A stretch of DNA of 9,607 nucleotides from an uncultured Clostridium sp. (GTDB lineage Bacteria > Bacillota > Clostridia > TANB77 > CAG-508): NCBI GenBank assembly GCA_945874585.1, contig CAMCHB010000037.1, positions 1 through 9,607 of the forward strand. Reading direction: 5' to 3'. The position numbers were made by a program, and so were the translations under genes. Shown here in pieces: positions 1 through 7,308 of the stretch. Each line of letters opens with the position of its first letter. Positions within the stretch are counted from its first letter, which is position 1. Under the pieces are notes generated by a model, which was not told the origin of the DNA, did not search any database, and saw only the letters and a list, made by a program, of their open reading frames with translations.

Positions 1-353
1 CAGGCTCATTATCTTTGAAAGCCTTGGAAAATTACATGAAAGGTGCACGACCTATTTTGATTAAAGATGAAAATAATAAAGCATTGTTTGTAAATATCAA
101 TGGTAGAAGATTAACCAGACAAGGTTTCTGGAAAATTGTAAAATACTACAAAGATCAGGCACATATCAATAAAGATATTACACCACATGTTTTAAGACAT
201 TCTTTTGCCACTCATTTATTACAAAATGGGGCTGATTTAAAAGCAATTCAAGTAATGCTAGGACATTCTGATATTTCATCAACACAGGTGTATATGCAAT
301 TCCAAGATGAAAGTTTAAAAAATATTTACAAAAAGGCTCATCCAAGAGCATAG
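1..353 (+). CDS. xerD: XerD-type site-specific tyrosine recombinase, C-terminal part (5' end outside window)
   Basis: Tyrosine recombinases of this family resolve chromosome dimers at dif sites together with XerC. Only the C-terminal catalytic part is present. The frame is open to the left edge (first whole codon at 3), so the TTG at 15 is not the true start. Visible active-site residues are the HxLRH motif (His at 186-188, Arg at 195-197), the LGH histidine (264-266) and the nucleophilic Tyr in VYMQF (291-293). The conserved first Arg and beta-hairpin Lys would lie upstream of the window. The protein ends in KKAHPRA, a tail typical of XerD, which favours XerD over XerC or a phage integrase; no phage or IS genes are adjacent. 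A terminator follows directly. The family is certain, the XerD assignment likely. Confidence 0.88.
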   Translation, partial: GSLSLKALENYMKGARPILIKDENNKALFVNINGRRLTRQGFWKIVKYYKDQAHINKDITPHVLRHSFATHLLQNGADLKAIQVMLGHSDISSTQVYMQFQDESLKNIYKKAHPRA

Positions 354-361
354 TAAGTAGG

Positions 362-397
362 AAAAGTTAAGGAGAAAGAAAATCCTTGACTTTTTTT
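362..397 (+). terminator. Intrinsic terminator after xerD
   Basis: A 12-bp arm at 362-373 (aaaagttaagga) pairs with 383-394 (tccttgactttt), with one G-T wobble and a 9-nt purine loop. A run of seven T follows at 391-397. It lies 9 bases after the xerD stop, so it should end xerD transcription. The 3' arm doubles as part of the promoter at 386-416. Confidence 0.72.
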
Positions 398-416
398 GTT
401 CCTTTTATGATATAAT
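386..416 (+). promoter_or_regulatory. SigA-type promoter for the alarmone synthetase/two-component operon
   Basis: TTGACT (386-391) and TATAAT (411-416) are separated by 19 bases. The -10 box is preceded by TG in the extended position (TGATATAAT, 408-416), which can compensate for the long spacer. Transcription would start near 423, giving a leader of about 160 nt that is A-rich and poor in T. The -35 box lies inside the 3' arm of the xerD terminator. Confidence 0.6.
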
Positions 417-584
417 AATGGACAAGCAAAAGAAATAATAAGTCGTAATCTAAAAGTAGCAATACAGGAAGTTAAAAATTAGGCACCAAGGAAAAGAAAT
501 TCACCAAATGAACATAGGAACGCAACCAAATAGAAACAATATGTGAATATAATGCAAGTAATTTCTGAAAGGAGAAAATAGAAT

Positions 585-1199
585 ATGCAAGATTCATTCT
601 ACAAAGGCTCCATTGTATTACTGGAAGGTGTTATTGCCGAGATGATGGCAAGACTAAATATTATTCGAAAATATAAAATGGTTCATAATGATAGAGATCC
701 CATCTCTTACATTATTTCAAGAATAAAAACAGAAGATAGCATGAAGGAAAAATTAAGACGCAAAAATTTACCAGTTAATTTGAAAACAGCTTTATCACAA
801 ATTTATGACGCTGCTGGTATTCGTATTATTTGTAGTTATATTGATGATGTGTATGCTGTTGTTAAAATGCTAAAACAATTTAAGGATCTAAAAATTGTAT
901 CTGAAAAAGATTACATTAAGCATCCAAAAACAAATGGTTATCGTAGCTACCATATTTCATTTCAAGTTCCTTTGGATATTGCAGGACATATTCATCCGGT
1001 TTATATTGAAGTACAAATTCGAACAATTGCCATGGATTTTTGGGCTAGTTTGGAGCACGAAATGCAATACAAAAAGAATATAAAAAACCAGGAACTAATC
1101 GAAGAAGAACTAAAAAGATGTGCAGATGAAATTGCGACAACTGATATCAATATGCAGACCATTCGAAATATGATCAACGGCAAGGAGGAAAAGAAATAA
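585..1199 (+). CDS. relQ: Small alarmone synthetase, RelQ/YjbM-like GTP pyrophosphokinase
   Basis: Makes (p)ppGpp by transferring pyrophosphate from ATP to GDP/GTP; cytosolic stringent-response enzyme. At 204 residues it contains only a RelA/SpoT synthetase domain, with no HD hydrolase, TGS or ACT domain, which is the small alarmone synthetase architecture. Motifs in order: RIKTEDSMKEKLRRK (46-60, ATP-binding basic residues), YDAAGIRI with metal-binding Asp75, YIKHPKTNGYRSYH (110-123, substrate loop) and VQIRT preceded by catalytic Glu142. A charged helix (about 165-200) closes the protein, as in tetrameric RelQ enzymes. The ATG at 585 has AAAGGAG at 568-574, ten bases upstream. The stop overlaps the next ATG (TAATG), so it is translationally coupled to the response regulator. 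The family is certain; RelQ rather than RelP is an inference. Confidence 0.9.
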   Translation: MQDSFYKGSIVLLEGVIAEMMARLNIIRKYKMVHNDRDPISYIISRIKTEDSMKEKLRRKNLPVNLKTALSQIYDAAGIRIICSYIDDVYAVVKMLKQFKDLKIVSEKDYIKHPKTNGYRSYHISFQVPLDIAGHIHPVYIEVQIRTIAMDFWASLEHEMQYKKNIKNQELIEEELKRCADEIATTDINMQTIRNMINGKEEKK

Positions 1200-1654
1200 T
1201 GGAGAAGAAAAAGATTTTATTAGCAGATGATGAAGCTGAATTATCAAGAGCAGTAGGAGCTATTTTGACTTATAGCAATTATGATGTCGACTTGGTATAT
1301 AACGGGAAAGATGCTGCTAAAAAAGCATTAGAAAAAGAATACGATGTGATTATTTTAGATATTATGATGCCTGTGATGGATGGAATTGAAGCACTCAAAT
1401 TGATTCGTAAACATAACATAAAAACACCAATTATGTTGTTAACAGCAAAATCTCAGGTAGATGATAAAGTGGAGGGACTGGATGCTGGTGCTAATGACTA
1501 TTTGACAAAACCGTTTGACAAAAAGGAATTGTTAGCCAGAATTCGTGTATTAACAAGAGCTGATGAGAAAAAGAAGAAAAATATAAAATTGGAAATCTTA
1601 TTTTTAACAAAGAATTGGCAGAATTATCGAATCAAGCAACTTCTTTGCACCTAA
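1199..1654 (+). CDS. Response regulator receiver domain, 5' fragment of a frameshifted OmpR-type gene
   Basis: The first ~125 residues are a complete phosphoacceptor receiver domain: acidic pair Asp10-Asp11, phosphorylation site Asp54 in LDIMMPVMDG, switch Thr82 and Lys104 in TKPF. After the A-rich linker (RADEKKKK, up to about 1582) homology stops, and the frame reads about 25 unrelated residues to a stop at 1654. The expected winged-helix domain continues in the -1 frame (1582-1869). Restoring one A in either AAAAA run (1568-1572 or 1577-1581) would give one 223-residue protein of normal OmpR/PhoB length. Start: ATG at 1199 overlaps the relQ stop, with AAGGAGG at 1182-1188. The true product should be the cytoplasmic partner of the histidine kinase at 1866. 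As written, only a receiver without DNA binding would be made. Confidence 0.85.
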   Translation: MEKKKILLADDEAELSRAVGAILTYSNYDVDLVYNGKDAAKKALEKEYDVIILDIMMPVMDGIEALKLIRKHNIKTPIMLLTAKSQVDDKVEGLDAGANDYLTKPFDKKELLARIRVLTRADEKKKKNIKLEILFLTKNWQNYRIKQLLCT

Positions 1655-1869
1655 ACAATAAAGAATGTGAAATTCTGGAATTTTTAGTAAAAAATCCAGA
1701 AAAAAGTATTAGTAAAAAAGAGCTAAAAAAGAAAATATGGGTACAAGAAAAGAACGATGATGCAATTGTAACAATGTACATTTCTTACTTGCAAGATAAA
1801 TTATCTGCTTTAGGGGCAGATGTAAAAATAAATGATAAAAATGGTTATATGTTGGAGAAAATTTTATGA
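1615..1869 (+). CDS. OmpR/PhoB-type winged-helix DNA-binding domain, 3' fragment of the same response regulator
   Basis: This is the C-terminal effector domain of the regulator starting at 1199. Recognisable elements are LNNKECEILEFLVKNP, the turn region ISKKELKKKIW, the recognition helix VTMYISYLQDKLSAL and the final wing NDKNGYMLEKI. Homology begins before the nominal TTG at 1615: the same frame reads KYKIGNLIFNKELAELS from about 1579, a normal linker and first strand, so 1615 is not a real start and has no ribosome site. The frame ends in an ATGA overlap with the histidine kinase. That normal operon junction supports this frame as the authentic gene end. Whether the frameshift is a mutation, an assembly error or recoding cannot be told here. 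Confidence 0.82.
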   Translation: MAELSNQATSLHLNNKECEILEFLVKNPEKSISKKELKKKIWVQEKNDDAIVTMYISYLQDKLSALGADVKINDKNGYMLEKIL

Positions 1870-3077
1870 TAAAAGATCTACAAAAAAAATTTATTTTAGT
1901 TGCAATGCTAGCCATTATCATTGTGACGGGAAGCCTTTTTGGATTAATCATTGCAGAAAATTATAGCAATACCACCAGACAAATGGATGCACTTTTGGAT
2001 TTAATTACGAATAATAATGGTGTTGTGCCAGAATATCGACCACGAGATGATGCCTTAGCAGATGTGGTAACAAAAGAAACACAATTTTCAACGCGTTATT
2101 TTATCATACGAACAAATGATGCAGGAGAAATTGTAGAAACAGATATGAGGTCGATTGCAGCCATCGGCCAAGAAGAAGCTTCTCATATGCTAAAAGAAGT
2201 ATTCAACCAGCACAAAGATAGGGGCTATTATCAAAATTATCGTTATAAAATAGAGAAAAAAGATAATGGAAAATGGATTGCCTTTTTAGACTGTACCCTA
2301 CAATTAAATGCTATTAAAAGCTTGATAAATCAGTCACTTATCATTATTTTCGTAGGGATGATTGTCATTTTTATTTTGGTATCTATTTATTCTAAAAGAG
2401 CATTAGCACCTGTGATTGAAAACATTGAAAAACAGAAACAATTTATTAAGAATGCTGGACATGAATTGAAAACACCTGTTGCTGTTATCATGGCAAATGC
2501 AGATGTCATGGAAATGACTTCTACAGAAAATTTGGAATGGATTCGTAGTATTAAAAAGCAAGCTTCTCGTTTGGATGTTTTAATAAAAAGCTTGTTGAGT
2601 TTGTGCAGTATACAGGGAAAAGAGAATAAAATGAATTATACTTCTTTTTCTATTAAGCAGGTAATTGAAGAGGAAATTGTTGAATTTAAGGCAATTGCTA
2701 AAGACAAAGAAATAGAATACAATCCAAAAGTTGACATTAAAATGTATGCGGATATTAACAGTATTAAGCAATTGGTTAAGATTTTGTTGGATAATTCTCT
2801 AAAATATACTCCAGAAAACGGGGAAATCAAAATAATTACAGAAAAACAAGGGAAAAATGTAAAAATGCAATTTATGAATGATTGCGAAGATCCTTATAAA
2901 GTGAATACAACTAAAATGTTTGATCGTTTTTATCGAGGGGATCTTTCACGTAGCAAAGCAAAAGAGGGATATGGAATAGGCTTATCCATTGCCCAATCCA
3001 TTGTAGAGGCACATAAAGGAAAAATTTATGCACGTATCTTAAAGGGAAAAATGATCTGTTTTACCATTATTATATAG
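1866..3077 (+). CDS. Membrane sensor histidine kinase, partner of the adjacent response regulator
   Basis: A 403-residue sensor kinase. Transmembrane helix 1 is at about 9-31 and helix 2 at about 153-176, enclosing an extracytoplasmic sensor region of ~120 residues that I do not recognise. The dimerisation helix carries phosphoacceptor His199 (NAGHELKTP). The ATPase domain shows the N box (LLDNSLKYT, Asn310), F box (MFDRFYRGD) and glycine box GYGIGLS (368-374). The usual G1 box (DxGxG) is replaced by NDCEDPYKVN around 338-347, a degenerate form. No clear HAMP domain separates helix 2 from the His helix. Start ATG 1866 overlaps the regulator stop (ATGA), with GGAG at 1854-1857. It is the last gene of the operon; ligand and target genes are unknown. 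Confidence 0.92.
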   Translation: MIKDLQKKFILVAMLAIIIVTGSLFGLIIAENYSNTTRQMDALLDLITNNNGVVPEYRPRDDALADVVTKETQFSTRYFIIRTNDAGEIVETDMRSIAAIGQEEASHMLKEVFNQHKDRGYYQNYRYKIEKKDNGKWIAFLDCTLQLNAIKSLINQSLIIIFVGMIVIFILVSIYSKRALAPVIENIEKQKQFIKNAGHELKTPVAVIMANADVMEMTSTENLEWIRSIKKQASRLDVLIKSLLSLCSIQGKENKMNYTSFSIKQVIEEEIVEFKAIAKDKEIEYNPKVDIKMYADINSIKQLVKILLDNSLKYTPENGEIKIITEKQGKNVKMQFMNDCEDPYKVNTTKMFDRFYRGDLSRSKAKEGYGIGLSIAQSIVEAHKGKIYARILKGKMICFTIII

Positions 3078-3097
3078 GAAGTTCTTTTCCAAATCCA

Positions 3098-3126
3098 TTG
3101 AAAAAATAGGAGTTTTATAATAAAAT
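3098..3126 (+). promoter_or_regulatory. Possible SigA-type promoter for miaB-mutS
   Basis: TTGAAA (3098-3103) and TAAAAT (3121-3126) are 17 bases apart in the 92-base gap between the kinase stop and miaB. A better -10 match, TATAAT at 3116-3121, would leave only 12 bases to this -35 box. No terminator hairpin is evident in the gap, so read-through from the upstream operon is also possible. Confidence 0.35.
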
Positions 3127-3169
3127 AGAGAACGCAAAATTGAATTAGAGATAATATGAGGTGAAAGAA

Positions 3170-4558
3170 TTGGAAAGCAAAGATGTAGCAATACAAAAGG
3201 AATATATTCATCAAGTTAAAGAAATCATCAAAAACAAAAGTTATTATATTATGACAATGGGGTGTTCTTTAAACGAAAATGATTCTGAAAAAATAGCAGG
3301 TATGTTAGAAAAAATGGGCTATCAGAGAACTCAGCAAATGGAAGAAGCTGATTTTATTGTTTTCAACACCTGTTGTGTAAGAGAAAATGCAGAAGATAAA
3401 TTGTATGGAAAACTTGGAGAAGCTAAAAAGGTAAAGGAAAAGAGACAGGCTATAATTGCTATTTCTGGCTGTATGATGCAAGAAAAGCATGTGATTGAAA
3501 AATTGAATAAAAGCTATCCTTTTGTGGATTTAATAATTGGTACCCATACGCTTCACAAATTACCAGAGGATTTGTATCATTTATTGGTACAAAAGAAAAG
3601 CATACAAGATATTCAACATATTGATGGTGAGATATACGAGGGTGTTCCAATTAAAAGGAAAAGTTCTACCAAAGCATTGGTAACCATCATGTATGGATGC
3701 AATAATTTTTGCACCTATTGTATTGTACCTTATGTTCGTGGTAGAGAAAGAAGCCGAAAACCATCTAGTATTTTAGCTGAAATAAAAGAATTGGCAAAAG
3801 ACGGATATAAAGAGGTCACTTTATTAGGACAAAACGTAAATTCTTACCAGGGAGATGGAGAAAATGGAATTTACAATTTTGCTGATTTATTAAGAAGTAT
3901 CCAAGAAATCGATGGAATTGAAGTGATTCATTTTATTTCACCTCATCCAAAAGATTTCACGGACGAAGTAATTCAAGCAATTCACGATTGCCCAAAAGTG
4001 AGCCGTATTTTGCATTTACCATTGCAATCTGGCAGTTCTAGAGTTTTAAAATTGATGAATCGTAAATATACCAAAGAACAGTATCTGCAATTAGTGAAAA
4101 AAATTCGAGCAAAGATACCAGATATTGTATTTTCAACAGATATCATTGTGGGATTTCCAAATGAAACAGAGGAAGATTTTGAAGATACATTAGATGTTGT
4201 GAAACAAGTCAATTTTGAACAGGTATTTATGTTTTTGTATTCAAAGCGTGTGGGAACACCTGCTGCTGAGATGGAAAATCAAATACCAGATCAGGTGAAA
4301 CACGAAAGATTTAATCGTTTGAAGAAATTAGTAGAAGATCAAATGGCACAAAACAACCAGAAATATCTTCATACCAAACAAAGAATTTTGGTAGAAGGCA
4401 TTAGCAAGAACAATCCAGATATGTTGACAGGAAGAACTAAAACCAATAAAGTGGTTATTTTTGAAGGAGATAAAGATTGTATAGGAAACATGGTAACAGT
4501 TGAGATAGTGTCAGAACATATGTGGTATTTGAAAGGTGAGATGGTAACATGTCAATAG
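3170..4558 (+). CDS. miaB: tRNA-2-methylthio-N6-isopentenyladenosine37 synthase MiaB
   Basis: Radical-SAM enzyme that methylthiolates i6A37 in tRNAs reading UNN codons. The N-terminal methylthiotransferase domain carries the three auxiliary-cluster cysteines Cys32 (TMGCSLNENDSE), Cys68 (NTCCVRENAEDK) and Cys101 (SGCMMQEKH). The radical-SAM cluster is Cys177/Cys181/Cys184 in YGCNNFCTYCIVPYVRG. A TRAM RNA-binding domain closes the protein (about 395-460). The RENAEDK and GRERSR context fits MiaB better than MtaB or RimO. Start: I prefer TTG at 3170, because the AGGTGA at 3159-3164 sits five bases before it; the GTG at 3161 lies inside that ribosome site and would add three residues. Length is 462 residues, normal for the family. 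It overlaps mutS by 10 bases, the common miaB-mutS arrangement in Firmicutes. Confidence 0.95.
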   Translation: MESKDVAIQKEYIHQVKEIIKNKSYYIMTMGCSLNENDSEKIAGMLEKMGYQRTQQMEEADFIVFNTCCVRENAEDKLYGKLGEAKKVKEKRQAIIAISGCMMQEKHVIEKLNKSYPFVDLIIGTHTLHKLPEDLYHLLVQKKSIQDIQHIDGEIYEGVPIKRKSSTKALVTIMYGCNNFCTYCIVPYVRGRERSRKPSSILAEIKELAKDGYKEVTLLGQNVNSYQGDGENGIYNFADLLRSIQEIDGIEVIHFISPHPKDFTDEVIQAIHDCPKVSRILHLPLQSGSSRVLKLMNRKYTKEQYLQLVKKIRAKIPDIVFSTDIIVGFPNETEEDFEDTLDVVKQVNFEQVFMFLYSKRVGTPAAEMENQIPDQVKHERFNRLKKLVEDQMAQNNQKYLHTKQRILVEGISKNNPDMLTGRTKTNKVVIFEGDKDCIGNMVTVEIVSEHMWYLKGEMVTCQ

Positions 4559-7170
4559 ATGAAATCGATGTGGATCAAGTTAGTCCTATGATGAAACATT
4601 ATATTGCCATTCGCAAACAATATAAAGATTGTTTGGTTTTTTATCGTTTGGGCGATTTTTATGAATTGTTTTTCGATGATGCTTTAACCGCTTCCCGAGA
4701 ACTTGAAATTACTTTGACAGGACGAGATTGTGGTTTGCCAGAAAGAGCTCCTATGTGTGGAGTTCCTTTTCATGCAGCAGATAATTACATATCCAAATTG
4801 ATTGAAAAAGGATACAAGGTAGCAATTTGTGAGCAATTAGAAGATCCAGCAAAAGCAAAAGGAATTGTGAAAAGAGATGTCATTCGAGTGGTAACACCAG
4901 GTACTGTGATTGATTCCAATGTCCTACACGAAAAAGAAAATCATTATATCATGGCTATTTTCAAAAGAGGCATCTATTTTGGTATTGCTATTTGTGATGT
5001 TAGTACAGGTGACTTTTATGCTTCTGAAATAAAAGAAACAAACAATTTTCAAGCACTTTTAGATGAGATGGCACGTTACAATCCAGCTGAAATTATCGTA
5101 AATGATACTTTCTTTCATACAGAAACCGAAATGAAAAAAATACAAGAAAGATTTTCTGCTTTTGTTACGCATTTACCAGAAACTAGTTTTCGCGAAGAGG
5201 TGGAAAATCTTGAAAAAAATTATACCATTGTCAATGAAAAGCAGGAACCAGTACATACTTTAAAACAACACATTTTTATCGTAGTAGCTGCGAATGCCCT
5301 ATTAGATTATTTAAACCAAACACAAAAAATGAAGTTGGAACATATCAATAAAATTCAAATTTACAATATTCATCAATACATGATTTTGGATATGAATGCA
5401 AGAAGACATTTAGAGTTAACAGAAAAAATGCGTGATAAGAGTCGAAAAGGAACCCTACTTTGGGTTTTGGACCGAACAGCTACTTCTATGGGAGGTCGAT
5501 TATTGAAAAGATGGATTAACAATCCATTGTTAAATAAAGAAGAGATTCAAAATCGATTATTAGCGGTTCAAGAATTAAAGGAAAATATCATGTTGCGAGA
5601 TGATTTGCGTGAATGTTTGAAAAAAGTCTATGATATCGAAAGATTGATTGGCAAAATATCTTTTGGAAATGCGAATGCACGTGACATGATTTCTCTTAAA
5701 AATTCATTGGGACAATTGCCAGGGATTAAACAATTACTAAAAACAACCAAGTCATCTTATTTGCAAGAATTGTATCAAAATTTAGACAATATTGAAGATA
5801 TTTATCAATTAGTGGAACAAGCCATTGTGGAGGAACCACCTATTTCAGTAAAAGAGGGAGGCATCATAAAGCTGGGTTACAATGATGAGGTTGACCAATA
5901 CAAAAAGGCTACCACAGAGGGAAAGAATTGGTTAATCAATTTAGAGCAAGAAGAACGCAATAAAACCGGTATTAAAAATCTAAAAATTGGATTTAACAAA
6001 GTATTTGGTTATTACATTGAGGTAACAAAATCTTATTTGAACCAAGTGCCAGAGCGTTTTGTAAGAAAACAGACCCTAACCAATTGTGAAAGATATATAA
6101 CAGAAGAATTGAAAAAACTAGAAGATGAAATCTTAGGAGCACAAGAAAGAATTGTTAGTTTAGAGTATGAGATATTTTTACAGATACGAGATAAAATAGC
6201 TCATGAAATCGAAAGAATTCAACAAACCGCTTCTATTGTTGCTACTTTAGATGTTCTAATTTCATATGCAGTGGTAGCAGATGATTATCAATATGTGATG
6301 CCGATTGTTGATCAAGAAGGAGAAATCAAAATTACAGCAGGTCGTCATCCTGTGATCGAAAAAATGTTGCCTCGCCATGAATTTGTGGACAATGATACTT
6401 ATTTGAATTTAAAAGAGGATCGTTTTTCCATTATTACAGGACCTAACATGGCAGGAAAGTCCACGTATATGAGACAGGTGGCACTGATTACTTTAATGGC
6501 ACAAATCGGAAGCTTTGTTCCAGCAAGTTATGCCAAAATTGGAATTGTAGATAAAATTTTCACAAGAGTGGGAGCATCTGATGATTTGGGCATGGGACAA
6601 AGTACTTTCATGGTTGAAATGATGGAAGTAGCTGACATTTTAAAAAATGCGACTAAAAATAGTTTGGTCATTTTAGATGAAATTGGAAGAGGTACTTCAA
6701 CCTATGATGGCTTATCCATTGCATGGTCTGTTGTTGAATATATGGCTAATCCAGAGAATATAGGCTGTAAGACATTGTTTGCTACACATTATCACGAATT
6801 GACACAATTAGAAGAAAAACTCGATGGGGTAAAGAATTATTCCATTGCTGTCAAAGAAAAAGGTGAAGATATTATATTTTTGCGTAAGATTATTCCAGAG
6901 GGAACCGATGAAAGCTATGGTATTCATGTAGCTAAATTGGCAGGAGTACCAAAACAGGTGATTAAACGTTCCAACGAAATTTTGCGTACATTAGAAAAAA
7001 AGGTAAAAGTAAAATCAGACACATCACCAAAAGAGGTGGCAGGCCAATTGGATTTATACAATTACAAATTAGCAGATATAGCCCATGAATTAGATAAAAT
7101 CAATGTAAATGAATTAACACCAATTGATGCACTCAATGTAATTGTAAAAATGAAAGAAAAATTGGGATAA
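4549..7170 (+). CDS. mutS: DNA mismatch repair protein MutS
   Basis: Mismatch-recognition ATPase, 873 residues, full length for MutS1. The N-terminal mismatch-binding domain holds the Phe-x-Glu motif in GDFYELF (Phe37, Glu39), which stacks on the mispaired base, so this is MutS1 and not MutS2. The connector, lever and clamp regions follow. The C-terminal ATPase has Walker A GPNMAGKST (631-639), the GQSTFMVEM signature, Walker B LDEIGRGTST (Asp710, Glu711) and the FATHYHEL motif. The tail has a QLDLY peptide near 850. Start ATG at 4549 overlaps the miaB stop, with AAAGGTGAG at 4532-4540. It is probably co-transcribed and coupled with miaB. MutL, its usual downstream partner, is not in the window; a terminator follows instead. 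Confidence 0.97.
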   Translation: MSIDEIDVDQVSPMMKHYIAIRKQYKDCLVFYRLGDFYELFFDDALTASRELEITLTGRDCGLPERAPMCGVPFHAADNYISKLIEKGYKVAICEQLEDPAKAKGIVKRDVIRVVTPGTVIDSNVLHEKENHYIMAIFKRGIYFGIAICDVSTGDFYASEIKETNNFQALLDEMARYNPAEIIVNDTFFHTETEMKKIQERFSAFVTHLPETSFREEVENLEKNYTIVNEKQEPVHTLKQHIFIVVAANALLDYLNQTQKMKLEHINKIQIYNIHQYMILDMNARRHLELTEKMRDKSRKGTLLWVLDRTATSMGGRLLKRWINNPLLNKEEIQNRLLAVQELKENIMLRDDLRECLKKVYDIERLIGKISFGNANARDMISLKNSLGQLPGIKQLLKTTKSSYLQELYQNLDNIEDIYQLVEQAIVEEPPISVKEGGIIKLGYNDEVDQYKKATTEGKNWLINLEQEERNKTGIKNLKIGFNKVFGYYIEVTKSYLNQVPERFVRKQTLTNCERYITEELKKLEDEILGAQERIVSLEYEIFLQIRDKIAHEIERIQQTASIVATLDVLISYAVVADDYQYVMPIVDQEGEIKITAGRHPVIEKMLPRHEFVDNDTYLNLKEDRFSIITGPNMAGKSTYMRQVALITLMAQIGSFVPASYAKIGIVDKIFTRVGASDDLGMGQSTFMVEMMEVADILKNATKNSLVILDEIGRGTSTYDGLSIAWSVVEYMANPENIGCKTLFATHYHELTQLEEKLDGVKNYSIAVKEKGEDIIFLRKIIPEGTDESYGIHVAKLAGVPKQVIKRSNEILRTLEKKVKVKSDTSPKEVAGQLDLYNYKLADIAHELDKINVNELTPIDALNVIVKMKEKLG

Positions 7171-7211
7171 CTCTAAGACACCAGATACTGAAAAAAATCA
7201 TATGATAGAAT

Positions 7212-7239
7212 AGCTATACTTAATTAAGTATAGCTTTTT
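7212..7239 (+). terminator. Intrinsic terminator after mutS
   Basis: A perfect 24-base palindrome (7212-7235) forms a 10-bp stem of agctatactt with aagtatagct around an AATT loop. Five T follow directly (7235-7239). It ends the miaB-mutS unit 41 bases after the mutS stop. The stem is AT-rich but perfect, and being palindromic it could also work on the opposite strand, where a weaker A/T tail is present. Confidence 0.75.
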
Positions 7240-7308
7240 ATTATATATTGCACAGAAGATTTATTCCCTAAATTTTCGTGCACGAACAAAATAGAATGAG
7301 GTAGTAAG

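Noticed and set aside
1..353. Recombinase as evidence of a mobile element or integron
   Set aside because: The HPRA tail and housekeeping context fit a chromosomal XerD; no attachment site, IS ends or cassette array is visible.
508..546. Short ORF (13 codons incl. stop) in the relQ leader, beginning ATG at 508
   Set aside because: Weak ribosome site, no attenuator hairpin downstream and no codon pattern of a leader peptide; such short frames are expected by chance.
548..553. Second TATAAT close to relQ
   Set aside because: No -35 box at an acceptable distance and no extended -10; AT-rich DNA gives such matches by chance.
1567..1582. Programmed -1 frameshifting in the response regulator
   Set aside because: The site is not a canonical A-AAA-AAG heptamer, the A runs are too short for transcriptional slippage, and no stimulatory stem or internal ribosome site is evident. 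Kept only as an alternative.
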